The notes under the pieces are model-generated. The model worked only from the letters and a program-made list of their open reading frames with translations. It ran no database searches and was not told where the DNA came from. From the NCBI RefSeq assembly GCF_014199255.1, contig NZ_JACIJF010000022.1, forward strand, positions 1 to 39,849: 39,849 bases of DNA. Reading direction: 5' to 3'. The stretch comes from Sphingomonas xinjiangensis (lineage in GTDB: Bacteria; Pseudomonadota; Alphaproteobacteria; Sphingomonadales; Sphingomonadaceae). Positions within the stretch are counted from its first letter, which is position 1, and each line of letters begins with the position of its first letter. The translations under genes were made by a program, and so were the position numbers. This document shows, piece after piece, positions 16,657 through 25,620 of the stretch.

Positions 16657-17990
16657 CGCGGCAGCCGCGCGATCGCGCGCGCATGGTCGGCGACCAGCCG
16701 GACCGTGCTGTCGCCGGTGAAGATGCCGTACCAGCCCTGCGGCTCATGCGGCGGGTCGCCCATATATTGCCGGTCGCCTTCGCGGAACTTGTAGTCTGGA
16801 TGCGCCGCGCGCGCCTCGCCGTTCCACGCCCAGAAGTTTGTGCCCGCGATGGGCCCGCCCGCCTGCATGCTCGCCAGCGTCGCGGCGTGAATCCGGCGGT
16901 AGAAGCGGTCCTTGTAGGTGGTCGCCACAGCGGGATCGTTGCTGCCGCCGTCGCGCGGATAGCCGAACTCTTCGATCACCATCGGCTTGTTCAGCTGCCG
17001 TGCAAGCGTGACGTGTTGCGCGATATATTCGTCGGTCAGCGCCTCGCCGCGCGCGGCGGTCGATGCCAAATCCTTCTGCTGCACCCAGCCCCAATTGTTG
17101 GGCCAGATATGCACGGTGAGATAGTCGATCGCGGCCGGTGCGTGCTCGGCGAGCACGATGTCCGCCCGCTCCAGCGCCCCCTTCAGCCCCTCGCTCCCGG
17201 TCGAGACCAGGTGGTTGGGATCCAGCGACTTGATGAAGCCCGCGCTGCCCTCGACCCAGGCATAGAATTCCGGCAGCTTGGCGTGTGCTTCATCGCCGGA
17301 AGGACGCGGCTCGTTGGCGAGCTGCCACGCCATGATCGTCGGGTCCTGCGCATAGGGTCGACCCGTCATGCCATTGGTGCGGGTCACTACCGTGCGGATC
17401 CAGTCGCGATAGAGCGCAACTGCCTGCGCGTTGCCGTAGAATTGCGAATTGAAGTTGGCGAAGGCCGGCCAGGGGTGCGCCGGATCGTTCATGTCGAGGT
17501 ACCGCCCGCCGTTGACGTAGGACAGGTAGGTCATCATGCCACCCGACCATTCCCAGAAATTGGTGAGGTACAGCACGGCCCGCATGCCCCGCTTGGCCAT
17601 CTCCGCCAGCGCGAAATCGAGCCCGGCGAGCAGCGTCTGGTTATAGTCCGCCCCGGCGGTGCGGAACCCCGGCTTGATCGAGTTGCGCAAGGGACCTTCC
17701 TCGGCCGAAGCCAGAATGCGCAGGTTGGTCACGCCCACCGCCGCCAGCGCATCGAGCTCACGGCGCAGCCGCGCGCGGTCGCCATAGGGTGCGTCCGCGC
17801 CGAGATAGGCCGCGTACCACAGATTGGCTCCCACGAAGCGGTACGGCTCGTCTCCCACCATCAGCCGCATGCTCTCGCGGCGAACGAACCCGTCCGCGCG
17901 GCTCGATCCGAGGCGCGGCGTGGTCGCGGCACATCCGGCGAGCAGCGTGCCCGATCCCAGGAACGCACGCCGATCGATGATGGTCTTCAA
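16653..17990 (-). CDS. GH5 beta-mannanase, lipoprotein (GH5_7-like)
   Basis: A 445-residue enzyme starting MKTIIDRRAFLGSGTLLAGC. The lipobox LLAGC predicts a lipid-anchored protein, and the DRRAFLG segment also resembles a Tat signal. FVGANLWYAAYLG, VTNLRILASAEEG and YLTNFWEWSGG are typical of GH5 mannanases. The acid/base is E227 in LANEPRP and the nucleophile E341 in VIEEFGYPRDGG; VHIWPNNWGW lies between. It would hydrolyse mannan chains or mannooligosaccharides at the membrane. It is coupled to the downstream GH5 by a GTGA overlap. The 71-bp gap to the SGNH gene contains no obvious promoter, so it probably belongs to the operon that starts upstream of the GH2 gene. Confidence 0.88.
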   Translation of the reverse strand: MKTIIDRRAFLGSGTLLAGCAATTPRLGSSRADGFVRRESMRLMVGDEPYRFVGANLWYAAYLGADAPYGDRARLRRELDALAAVGVTNLRILASAEEGPLRNSIKPGFRTAGADYNQTLLAGLDFALAEMAKRGMRAVLYLTNFWEWSGGMMTYLSYVNGGRYLDMNDPAHPWPAFANFNSQFYGNAQAVALYRDWIRTVVTRTNGMTGRPYAQDPTIMAWQLANEPRPSGDEAHAKLPEFYAWVEGSAGFIKSLDPNHLVSTGSEGLKGALERADIVLAEHAPAAIDYLTVHIWPNNWGWVQQKDLASTAARGEALTDEYIAQHVTLARQLNKPMVIEEFGYPRDGGSNDPAVATTYKDRFYRRIHAATLASMQAGGPIAGTNFWAWNGEARAAHPDYKFREGDRQYMGDPPHEPQGWYGIFTGDSTVRLVADHARAIARLPR

Positions 17991-18061
17991 GTCCGCTCTC
18001 CCGTCTGCATTTCTTCAAGGTCTTGCGGGGGGCAACATACCCGGCCGGCCCGCACGTGCCC

Positions 18062-18785
18062 TCAAACCCCTCGCGCAGCGAGAAGCGGCTCGAGCACCGC
18101 CGCGATCCGGTCGTAGCCGAGCTCGGTGGGATGGACGCCGTCATATGCGAGGCCGGGCTTCATTCCACCGGCAGCATCGGCCAGAGTCGGCGTGTAGTCG
18201 ACGAACGTTGCCTGGCTTTGAGCGGCATAGTCGTGCAGCCACCGGTTCAGCGCAGCGATGGGGCGGACGGTGTCGAGGCCCGGACGCCAGGGAAAGTTCG
18301 CGGCGGGGGGCACCGATGCGAGGAGAACCGCGATGCCATGGGCCTGTGCGATCGTCGTCATCATACGGAAATTGTCGAAGCTCTGCGCGAGCGTCATCTT
18401 GCCGGTATTGCCAGCAATGTCGTTGGTTCCTGCCATTATGTGCACGAAACGGGGCTTCAGATGCACGACGTCGGCCATCATCCGCAGCACCATCTGCGGC
18501 GTGGTCTCGCCGCCGATCCCGCGGCACACGCGCCCCAGCTTGAAGAAGCCCGGCCGCTTGTCGCGCCACCCCTCGGTGATCCGAGTCCCCCATGAACACG
18601 ATATTGGTCTTCGCGCCCGAGGCGAGAAGCTGGCGGTTCGCATCGGCATAGCGGCCGAGCCCTGGCCAGTCTTCGCGCAGCATCCGGTTCCACTTCTCCT
18701 CCCAGCTCTCGTCGTCCTGCGCACGCGCGGCGAGCGGGAGCGTGAGGCCGGCGGCGAGCAGCGCGCGGCGAACGAAGTCGGTCAT
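18062..18785 (-). pseudogene. SGNH/GDSL hydrolase (probable acetylesterase), frameshifted in the GDS motif
   Basis: The first 68 residues (MTDFVRRALLAAGLTLPLAARA signal peptide, then NIVFMGDS) and the remaining ~172 residues (ITEGW, GIGGETTPQMV, IMAGTNDIAGN, YDGVHPTELGY) are in different frames. The frame is restored if one G:C pair at 18581/18582 is removed, giving GDSITEGW and a 240-residue SGNH hydrolase. The shift falls immediately after the catalytic serine, so the gene as read cannot produce an active enzyme. It begins in an ATGA overlap with the carboxylesterase gene. The family includes carbohydrate acetylesterases, and de-acetylation of mannan fits the locus. A sequencing error is possible because the rest of both halves is well conserved. 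Confidence 0.85.
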
Positions 18786-20218
18786 AATGCCTCCAGGAGC
18801 GAGCATACCGGCGCGCGCAGCTTTGCCTCCTGACTGACCCCGCGCGCATCGAACAGGACATGGCGCTGTGCCTTCGGATCGAAGCGCGTCCAGCGCGGCA
18901 GCCCCGCGCCGTTGGGGTCACCAGTACGCGCGAAGTTCAGCCAATAGCGCCGCAGCGACAGCCCCTGGGCGAAGCTTGCGCCCCCCAGCACATAGGCGAG
19001 CTCGGCACCATGGCTGGTGCGCCCGCCGCCCTCAGCCAGGTCGAACTCGTACCGCCACAACGGCATACCCTTGCCCGAAAGAAGCTCGGCCAGCCGGCCC
19101 GCGGGGCAGCGGAACACCCAGTCGGTCTCATATTGCAGCTCGGGATGCCCCAGCCGCGGATCGTCGGACCGATAGAAGCCACGGGCCTTCGCCGCATTGG
19201 GTCCAAAGGTCGCGGTCAGCGCCTTATTCCAGTCGAGCTGACCGGGGCCGGCACCGAACTCGGCGCGGTTGCTGCCGACGATCACCGGCTTCGAAGGGGC
19301 CGCGGCCAGCAGCGCGCGCGGCGCCGACGGCAGCAGCCGGCCGTCGACGGTAGTGCGCAACCACATATAATCGTTGGTGCGCAGCGTCGCGTCGGTCAGC
19401 TTGAGGTCGGCGGCGAGCAACGCCGGCACCGATCGCTTGCGCAACTCGGCGATCGAACCGCCGGTGTCGAGCAGCGCGTCCGCCTGGTCGCCCAGTGCCA
19501 AGCCGTCGGCAATGGGGCGCGGCGGCATGCCGAAGCCCGGAGTCCCGCTCTCCAGGATCGCCTTGGCAAACAGCGGCGCCGCGTCCGGCGCGGCGAGCAT
19601 CAACGACACGTCCTGCGACCCCGCGGACTCGCCGAAGATGGTGACGTTGGCGGGGTCGCCGCCAAAGCGCGCGATGTTCGCCTGCACCCAGCGGAGCGCC
19701 GCGACCTGGTCCATCAGCCCGTAATTGCCGGCGGTGCCGCCCGATTCCGCCGCCGCGCCGCGGTGGGGCAGGAAGCCGAACACGCCCAGCCGGTACTGGA
19801 TGGCCACGAGCACGATGCCTTCCCGGGCGATCGAAGACTGCACGGTACCGCGCGCGGAGCCGGCGCGGTTCGACCCGCCGTGCATCCACACCATCACCGG
19901 GCGCTTGCCGGCGAGCGACGGCGTCGCAACGTCGAGGGTCAGGCAGTCCTCGGCCCCGCGCAGATAGTCGCCGCGGTTCCAGCCATAATCGTTCTGGACG
20001 CAGGCCGGCGCATCGGGAGTGTCGGCGCGCACGCCCGACCAGGGCACTACCGGCTGCGGCGCCTTCCATCGCCGCGTGCCGGTGGGCGGCGCGGCAAAGG
20101 GGATTCCGCGGAACAGGATCGATCCGCCATCGGCTGCCGGCGTGCCTGCGACGATGCCGCCCGTGACCGGCACTTCCTGCGGCGCGGCGGCCAGCAGCGC
20201 GAGCGCGAGCGCGATCAC
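18782..20218 (-). CDS. Type-B carboxylesterase (PF00135), secreted
   Basis: A 478-residue alpha/beta-hydrolase with short signal peptide (MIALALALLAAAPQ). FRGIPFAAPPTGTRRW, EDCLTLDVATP, MVWMHGG (oxyanion region), LRWVQANIARFGGDP and FGESAGS with nucleophile S198 are hallmarks of the family. The C-terminal SHGAELAYVLGG provides the histidine. It probably removes ester groups (acetyl or aromatic) from the polysaccharide. The start is the GTG at 20218, which overlaps the stop of the GH2 gene (GTGA); a longer frame to 20248 lies inside that gene. It is followed by the SGNH gene in an ATGA overlap, so three genes are translationally linked. Confidence 0.88.
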   Translation of the reverse strand: MIALALALLAAAPQEVPVTGGIVAGTPAADGGSILFRGIPFAAPPTGTRRWKAPQPVVPWSGVRADTPDAPACVQNDYGWNRGDYLRGAEDCLTLDVATPSLAGKRPVMVWMHGGSNRAGSARGTVQSSIAREGIVLVAIQYRLGVFGFLPHRGAAAESGGTAGNYGLMDQVAALRWVQANIARFGGDPANVTIFGESAGSQDVSLMLAAPDAAPLFAKAILESGTPGFGMPPRPIADGLALGDQADALLDTGGSIAELRKRSVPALLAADLKLTDATLRTNDYMWLRTTVDGRLLPSAPRALLAAAPSKPVIVGSNRAEFGAGPGQLDWNKALTATFGPNAAKARGFYRSDDPRLGHPELQYETDWVFRCPAGRLAELLSGKGMPLWRYEFDLAEGGGRTSHGAELAYVLGGASFAQGLSLRRYWLNFARTGDPNGAGLPRWTRFDPKAQRHVLFDARGVSQEAKLRAPVCSLLEAL

Positions 20219-23200
20219 GGCGTGACCTTCGCCGCGGCGACGTTCCACCCATTGAGCGTGAACGAGGGCGTCGCATCGATCGTCGCGGGATAGCGCACCT
20301 CGATCACGCGGCTTTCACCCGGCAGCAGCGCGACGTAATTATCGCTGTAGAAGGCCGGCAGGATGCGCTCGCCCCGACCATTCACCAGCGTGAGCTTGGC
20401 ATTGAGTGCCGGAGTCTGACTGGGATTGGATAAGGTTACACGGACCAGCCTGTCGCTGCCGTCCGCCACCGGAGCCGCCACCTGCGCCGCGAGGGTCACC
20501 TTCGCCAGCCCGTTCAGTGCCTGGTACGATGCGGTGTCGCGCCCGCGCCAATAGAAGTTTTCCGATACCAGCCTGCCAGCACCATCGGTGAGCTGCAGCG
20601 AGACCAGAACCACCGGGCTCTGTGCATAGAGCGTGTCGAGCGGCACCGCGGCGAGCTGCGTAGCGCGATTGGCCAGCGCGTCCACCCGGTCGCTGCGCGT
20701 GAACAATTCGCGATTGTCGAGGCTGACCACGCGCGTGGTGGCGGTGAGCCCGCGCACGTCCTCGCGCGTGGTGTTGAGCACCACCAGCGCGTTGTCCGGC
20801 AGGTTCAGCTGGACGTGCAGCGGCTCGGTCGCCTTCTTCGCCCCGTAATACGCGGCATGGGTGTCATAGTCCCAGCTGTAGATCTGCCAGGCATTGGACG
20901 GCCAGGCGGGATGCGTCATCCAGAGCAGCCGGCCGGAGTTCTTGGTCCAGAGATGGCCCAGAAAGCCCTCGTACATCGCCTTGTGCGTCTCGAGGTTCAT
21001 CATCTGCGCCTTGCGCTCGAAATCCTCGAGGCTGGTGCCCGGGCCGAACATGGCGCTCAGCGCCTGCATGAAGGTCTTGGTGTCGCCATTCCCGGCGAAG
21101 TGCCAGTCGTGATAGGCGAGCGTGTCGCTGAGCGGCCAGCGGTCGGCATCCGGCACATGGGAGCGGATCGATTCCACCGTCGACAGTGACGGCGTGCCGG
21201 TCTCCACCGAGAACCCGGTGGCGAGATCGGTGAAATAGCCGACGGGCGGGCGATAATTGTACGGGCCCGATCCCTGCAGATTGACCACGTTGGAGCTGCC
21301 GGCGAACCAGCGCGTGCCGTCCAGCTGGTGGACGACATCGTCCAGGCCTTCGTTCAGCGCAGGGTAGGGCACGCCTTCGTTGCGGCCGAACCACAGGACG
21401 ATCGAGGGGTGGTTGCGATAGCGCGCCACCGTGTCGCGGGCGTTGGCGAGGAAGAGCTGCGGATCCTGCGGCTCGACCTGGAAGTTCTGCGTCGATTGCC
21501 AGAAATCGTTCATGACCATCATGCCGTATTCGTCGGCAAGATCGTAGAATTGCGGCTCGCTGTTGTTGCCCATCCAGTTGCGGATGATGTTCATGTTCGC
21601 CTCTTTCTGGAGGCGGAAATAGGGTTCGAGCCGCGCGCGATCGATGCGCTTCATCGCATCGTCCATGCCCCAATTGCCCCCGCGCGCGGCGATCTTCACG
21701 CCGTTGACGCGGATGGTGAGGTGCGGCTCGGGCAGTGTCTCGTCCACGTCGGCCACCGCGCTCGAGCGCTCGCCGGCGGGGGTCAGCGACTCCGCCCAAC
21801 CGCGTGGGCTCTGCTTGATCGCCTCATGGTTGACCGCGATCAGCTTCTCACCCCTCAGCCCGCCATCGGTGGTCTGGACGTTGACTCGGCGCAGCGCGCC
21901 CTTGGCGTCGAACAGCGACAGGTCGTAGCTGACCTCGCGGATGCCGAAGCGGACGGTCTTGCTGTCGGACTCCCGCCCGCCTGCCTGCACCGTGAAACGC
22001 ATGTCGTGCAGCGCCTGCGCGCCATAGCCATTGGGCCACCACAGCTTGGGATTGCGCACGGTGAGCGGGGCGAAGGCGACCTCGGTCACCCCCGGCGCTA
22101 CCGTGACGGTCTTTTCCAGGGCCTGCCCGTCGAAGCTCGCGCGCACGGTGACTTGTGCAGGCGCGGCGCCCTTGTTCTCGACGGGCACCGAGACGTGCAC
22201 ATCGGCGCAGTCGGTGCGCGGCAGTGGCAGGTCGGTGATGATCTTCGGATCGAGCAGGCGCACATTGCCATGCGCCTCCAGCTCGACCGGCAGCCAGATG
22301 CCGGTGTTGCGGTCGCGGATGCCGGGGATCCAGTCCCAGCCTTCGGTTGCGACGAAGGTCGGGCCGTCGATCGCCAGCTGGCCGCCATTTTCGCCCACGC
22401 CGCCCGCAATCGATTGTTCGTGCGGGATGCCGGGATGAGGCGGGGGCGACACGCGCACCGCGATCACGTTTTCACCCGCCACCGGGGTGATGTCGAAGCG
22501 CCCGCGGATGAACGCGCCGGTGGTGGTGCCCAGCTTGGCGCCGTTCACCCACACCTCGGAGGCATAGTTGATGCCGTTGAACACGAGCGTGAGGTCGCGC
22601 CCCGCAGCCTCGGCCGGCACGTCGAAGCTGGTGCGATACCACCAGTCCTGGCGCGACAGGCTCTCCGGCACCGCCATGTTGTTGAGGCCGTAATAGGGGT
22701 CGGGATAGACGCCCCGGTCAACCAAGGTGGTCAGCACAGTGCCGGGCACGGTGGCGGCGTGCCACTTGCGCGCGTCGAATTGCGGGCGCGACAATTGCCC
22801 GCCGTCCTGCTTCACGTCGGGGGCGCCCGCCAGCCGCCAGCCATTCAGCTGCCAACGTCCGGGCGCGATCGGCTGCACAGACGGCAGAGCGGGCACGGGC
22901 TTGGCCACCGGCGCGGTGCCGGGGCCCTTCGCCTGGGGCAGCGTCCAGGGATCCTGCTGGCGCCACAGGCCGGTATTGGCCTGCTTCTGCCACTCCCAGC
23001 CGATCCCGACGCGCCACATCTGGACGAGGTCAAACTTGGGCGGGTTCGCCGCCGCGGCCTGCACCGTGCGCGCCGACCAGGGCTGGTCGTCGACCACGGC
23101 GTGCACCAGCGCGCCGCCGAAATGCACCTCACCCTGCACTACCGGGGCGATGCCGATCCGCGGCGCGACCGCCGACGAGCGCAGGGCCAGCGCACGCCCG

Positions 23201-23598
23201 CGCGCCCGACCGTCGACATAGAGCCGTGCAGAGCTGCCGTCATACACCGCCGCGACATGGATCCAGCGGTTCGCCGCAAGCCGACTACCGTCGGTCAGCC
23301 GCCGCTCGCCATCGATGAGCTCGAGCCTGCCGTCGTTGAGCGCCAGCGCGCGATACCCTGCGGTGGAGTCGCCAAGCGCGATCAGCGTCACGCGACCCTT
23401 CTGGAGCGAGTCGCTGCGGACCCAGGCCGACAGGGTGTAGGCACCACCCGTGCGCACCATCGCGTCGGCGCCGCGAAGCGCGCGCCCGATCCCCACGCCG
23501 CCCTGCAGGAACGACGCGTTATACGGACCGCCGTTCTCCGGAATGCCTGCGATCGCCGGCGGGATCGTGGCCGTCGCCAGCAGCAATCCCAGCATCAT
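20215..23598 (-). CDS. GH2 exo-glycosidase (beta-mannosidase/exo-glucosaminidase type) with N-terminal LamG-like domain
   Basis: About 1127 residues. After a signal peptide (LLLATATIPPAIAG) residues ~25-200 resemble a laminin-G/concanavalin-like sandwich (GGAYTLSAWVRSD, RWIHVAAVYDGSSARLYVDG). A GH2 enzyme follows: sugar-binding-like (DWWYRTSFDVP, FNGINYASEVWVNG), Ig-like (PKLWWPNGYG), and a TIM barrel with ARGGNWGMDDAMKRI. E741 in LWFGRNEG is the acid/base and E799 in FSVETGTP the likely nucleophile. These barrel motifs are those of the exo-beta-glucosaminidase/endo-beta-mannosidase branch of GH2, and mannosidase action is inferred from the locus. The ATG at 23598 (or the adjacent ATG) is preceded by GGGAGAG; a GTG six bases earlier is possible. 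It heads the operon down to 15574. Confidence 0.85.
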   Translation of the reverse strand: MMLGLLLATATIPPAIAGIPENGGPYNASFLQGGVGIGRALRGADAMVRTGGAYTLSAWVRSDSLQKGRVTLIALGDSTAGYRALALNDGRLELIDGERRLTDGSRLAANRWIHVAAVYDGSSARLYVDGRARGRALALRSSAVAPRIGIAPVVQGEVHFGGALVHAVVDDQPWSARTVQAAAANPPKFDLVQMWRVGIGWEWQKQANTGLWRQQDPWTLPQAKGPGTAPVAKPVPALPSVQPIAPGRWQLNGWRLAGAPDVKQDGGQLSRPQFDARKWHAATVPGTVLTTLVDRGVYPDPYYGLNNMAVPESLSRQDWWYRTSFDVPAEAAGRDLTLVFNGINYASEVWVNGAKLGTTTGAFIRGRFDITPVAGENVIAVRVSPPPHPGIPHEQSIAGGVGENGGQLAIDGPTFVATEGWDWIPGIRDRNTGIWLPVELEAHGNVRLLDPKIITDLPLPRTDCADVHVSVPVENKGAAPAQVTVRASFDGQALEKTVTVAPGVTEVAFAPLTVRNPKLWWPNGYGAQALHDMRFTVQAGGRESDSKTVRFGIREVSYDLSLFDAKGALRRVNVQTTDGGLRGEKLIAVNHEAIKQSPRGWAESLTPAGERSSAVADVDETLPEPHLTIRVNGVKIAARGGNWGMDDAMKRIDRARLEPYFRLQKEANMNIIRNWMGNNSEPQFYDLADEYGMMVMNDFWQSTQNFQVEPQDPQLFLANARDTVARYRNHPSIVLWFGRNEGVPYPALNEGLDDVVHQLDGTRWFAGSSNVVNLQGSGPYNYRPPVGYFTDLATGFSVETGTPSLSTVESIRSHVPDADRWPLSDTLAYHDWHFAGNGDTKTFMQALSAMFGPGTSLEDFERKAQMMNLETHKAMYEGFLGHLWTKNSGRLLWMTHPAWPSNAWQIYSWDYDTHAAYYGAKKATEPLHVQLNLPDNALVVLNTTREDVRGLTATTRVVSLDNRELFTRSDRVDALANRATQLAAVPLDTLYAQSPVVLVSLQLTDGAGRLVSENFYWRGRDTASYQALNGLAKVTLAAQVAAPVADGSDRLVRVTLSNPSQTPALNAKLTLVNGRGERILPAFYSDNYVALLPGESRVIEVRYPATIDATPSFTLNGWNVAAAKVTP

Positions 23599-23664
23599 CC
23601 TGCCCACCTGCTCTCTCCCGTCTTGGCGCGGACGCTCCTGGCCCGTCACCGGCACAAGCAAGAA

Positions 23665-23705
23665 AGCAGGCCGAACAATTAAATTCAATGATTTTATAAA
23701 TTGTC
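23665..23705 (-). promoter_or_regulatory. AT-rich promoter region of the GH2-to-GH5 operon
   Basis: The gap between the permease stop (23720) and the GH2 start is strikingly AT-rich compared with its surroundings (AATTAAATTCAATGATTTTA within it). It contains ATTCAATGAT but not the TATTTCAA-N-TTG core found at three other promoters. A promoter and perhaps a different operator are likely here; I cannot assign -10 and -35 with confidence. Confidence 0.4.
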
Positions 23706-23719
23706 GCGTATGCGGCCTT

Positions 23720-25051
23720 CTAGTGGATCGACACCGCTGCCGTATCCCGCTCGACCACCGGCGCACGCCGCGCCGCCAGCGCGAACACCGTCAGCAGCAC
23801 ATAGCAGGCCGCGGGCACCACCAGCGCGAAGGCATAGCCGCTCGACTGCGACACCAGTCCGACGAGCAGCGGGACGATCGCGCCCCCGACGATCGCGGTG
23901 CACAGCAGGCCGGAGGTCGATTCGGCGCTGGCGTCGGAGCGCTCCAGCGTCAGCGTGAAGATGACCGGGAACATGATCGAGTTGAACAGCCCGATCGAGA
24001 GCGCCACGAAGCCGGCCGACACGCCGCCGACCAAAGCGACATACAGGCACATCGCCGCCGCGACGACGGTGAACACGGCAAGCAGCGGCGCAGCCGGCAA
24101 CCGGGCGAGCAACGCCGAGCCGATCGCTCTGCCGACCATCGCGCCGCCCCAATAGAAGGCGACTGCCTTGCCGGCCTCCTGCAGCGAGACGCCGGGCACG
24201 CCGTCGCTGCCCATGGCATAGCCGAGCAGCGGAATGCCGAACGCCGCGTCGGACTGCCCCCAGATCGCATTGTCGTTCAGAAACAGCGCCATCTGGGTGC
24301 CGATCGCGACTTCCGCGCCCACATACAGGAAGATCGCCGCCGCGCCGAAAAGCGCCCATTTCGATGTGAAGGCGGCGAGCAGCCCGGTGGTGGTGCCGCT
24401 CGGCGGGGCGGCGCGTTCCACGACGCGGCGGCTCAGCCAGAAGAACACGGCCAGCGCGGCGATCAGCCCACAGATCCACAGATACGCCATGTCGATCCCG
24501 GCGAGCGCCTCGGCGCGAACCGCGGGGCTGATGACGGTGCCCGGCTTCACCTCGACGCCCTCCAGGAACAGGTGCGCGCCGAGCAGCGGGCCGAGGAAGG
24601 TGCCGAACGAGTTGAACGTCTGGCTGAGCGTGAGCCGCAGGTGGCTGTGGCGCGGATCGCCGAGCGCGGCGGCGAGGGGGTTTGCCGCCACCTGAAGGAC
24701 GGTGATGCCGGCCGCGAGCACGAATAGGCCGAACAGCACGAGCCAGTAATTGGCCAGGTTGGCCGCCGCGAGCATCAGCAGGCACCCGCCGATCATCGTG
24801 CACAGGGCGACCAAGATCGAGTTGACCGACTTCAGCCGGGCGACCAGCGCCGCGGCGGGGAGCGACACCACGAAATAGGCAAAGAAGAAGGCGAACGCGG
24901 AGGCTTGTGCCTGCACGTCGGTCAGGCTGAAGATGCCCTTCACCGCCGCGACCAGCGGATCGACCAGCGAGGTGATGAAGCCCCAGGCGAAGAAAAGCGT
25001 CGTCACCGCGGCGAACGCGAGCACCGTCCCCGCATGCCTTGTGTGTGCCAA
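23720..25051 (-). CDS. Major facilitator sugar permease, FucP/GluP-like
   Basis: About 443 residues with roughly twelve hydrophobic segments. TLFFAWGFITSLVDPLVAAVKG, VLQVAANPLAAALG, LTLSQTFNSFGTFLGPLLG and ESTSGLLCTAIVGGAIVPL are typical of the FHS family (L-fucose, glucose/galactose, N-acetylglucosamine:H+ symporters). It would bring mannose, galactose or glucose released in the periplasm into the cytoplasm. The start I choose is TTG at 25051: AGGAGG (25057-25062) sits 5 bp upstream, and the membrane domain begins about 10 residues in. An ATG at 25117 would add 22 residues resembling nothing. The DNA just upstream (25125-25274) is an unrelated recombinase fragment on the opposite strand, so the native upstream region has probably been replaced. 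Confidence 0.87.
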   Translation of the reverse strand: MAHTRHAGTVLAFAAVTTLFFAWGFITSLVDPLVAAVKGIFSLTDVQAQASAFAFFFAYFVVSLPAAALVARLKSVNSILVALCTMIGGCLLMLAAANLANYWLVLFGLFVLAAGITVLQVAANPLAAALGDPRHSHLRLTLSQTFNSFGTFLGPLLGAHLFLEGVEVKPGTVISPAVRAEALAGIDMAYLWICGLIAALAVFFWLSRRVVERAAPPSGTTTGLLAAFTSKWALFGAAAIFLYVGAEVAIGTQMALFLNDNAIWGQSDAAFGIPLLGYAMGSDGVPGVSLQEAGKAVAFYWGGAMVGRAIGSALLARLPAAPLLAVFTVVAAAMCLYVALVGGVSAGFVALSIGLFNSIMFPVIFTLTLERSDASAESTSGLLCTAIVGGAIVPLLVGLVSQSSGYAFALVVPAACYVLLTVFALAARRAPVVERDTAAVSIH

Positions 25052-25124
25052 ACCAGCCTCCTCTGCCTGTGCTTCCCTCGCGGGGAACTTCTGCGTCCCC
25101 CTGCATGGCGAGGACATCCCGACC

Positions 25125-25274
25125 CGGACGAAGGCGTCGATGATCTACAAGGCCACCGGCAATCTTCGCGCGATCCAGATCCTACTGGGTCATACGAAGA
25201 TCGAGAATACGGTTCGATATCTCGGCGTGGATATAGAAGATGCTCTGATTCTCGCAGAGCGAACCGAGATCTGA
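25125..25274 (+). pseudogene. Tyrosine recombinase (integrase) 3' fragment
   Basis: The last ~49 residues of a phage-type integrase: RTKASMIYKATGNLRA, ILLGHTKIENTVRYLG and ALILAERTEI then stop. It has the conserved GH histidine (25191-25193) and the catalytic tyrosine (25218-25220). Everything upstream, including the first catalytic arginine, is absent; similarity ends near 25125, 73 bp from the permease start. An open frame continues upstream but overlaps the permease gene and shows no integrase motifs. This marks a past insertion or recombination in the locus. Confidence 0.85.
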
Positions 25275-25620
25275 CGCTCGGGGCGGCCTGACTTGGCTAA
25301 CGACGGGCCGCTCCCATGCCGGATCGCTATGCGTCCCATTACAGCCCTTCTGAAACGGGGGGCCTAACCGACGAAGGATGGGTCTTTCCGATGCGAGCCG
25401 GGTCTGACCCAGTCCCGCTCGCTCGAGCGACGAAGGGCCGGTACTGAAACCCGTCACACGGGGCCAGGCGCAGTAGTCCCATTTGTCTGTCTCGAGCGGC
25501 CGATTTCCAGTGAAAGCCGATCGCGAACATTTTCGGGGAAGGCGGTCTCGTTTAAGCCGTCAGCAGCATAGTAGCACGCGCCTTGATCCGCGTGCAAAAA
25601 GCTCGACCTAAGGGTTGCGA
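25275..25620. other. Intergenic stretch after integrase fragment, no gene seen
   Basis: 346 bp between the recombinase fragment and the GH27 stop. I see no convincing protein, tRNA or attachment repeat. Short frames on the minus strand lack ribosome sites and family features. It probably came in with the integrase remnant. Confidence 0.5.

Noticed and set aside
21328..23682. 784-codon plus-strand frame opposite the LamG-GH2 gene
   Set aside because: Antisense shadow; histidine/arginine-rich without recognisable domains.
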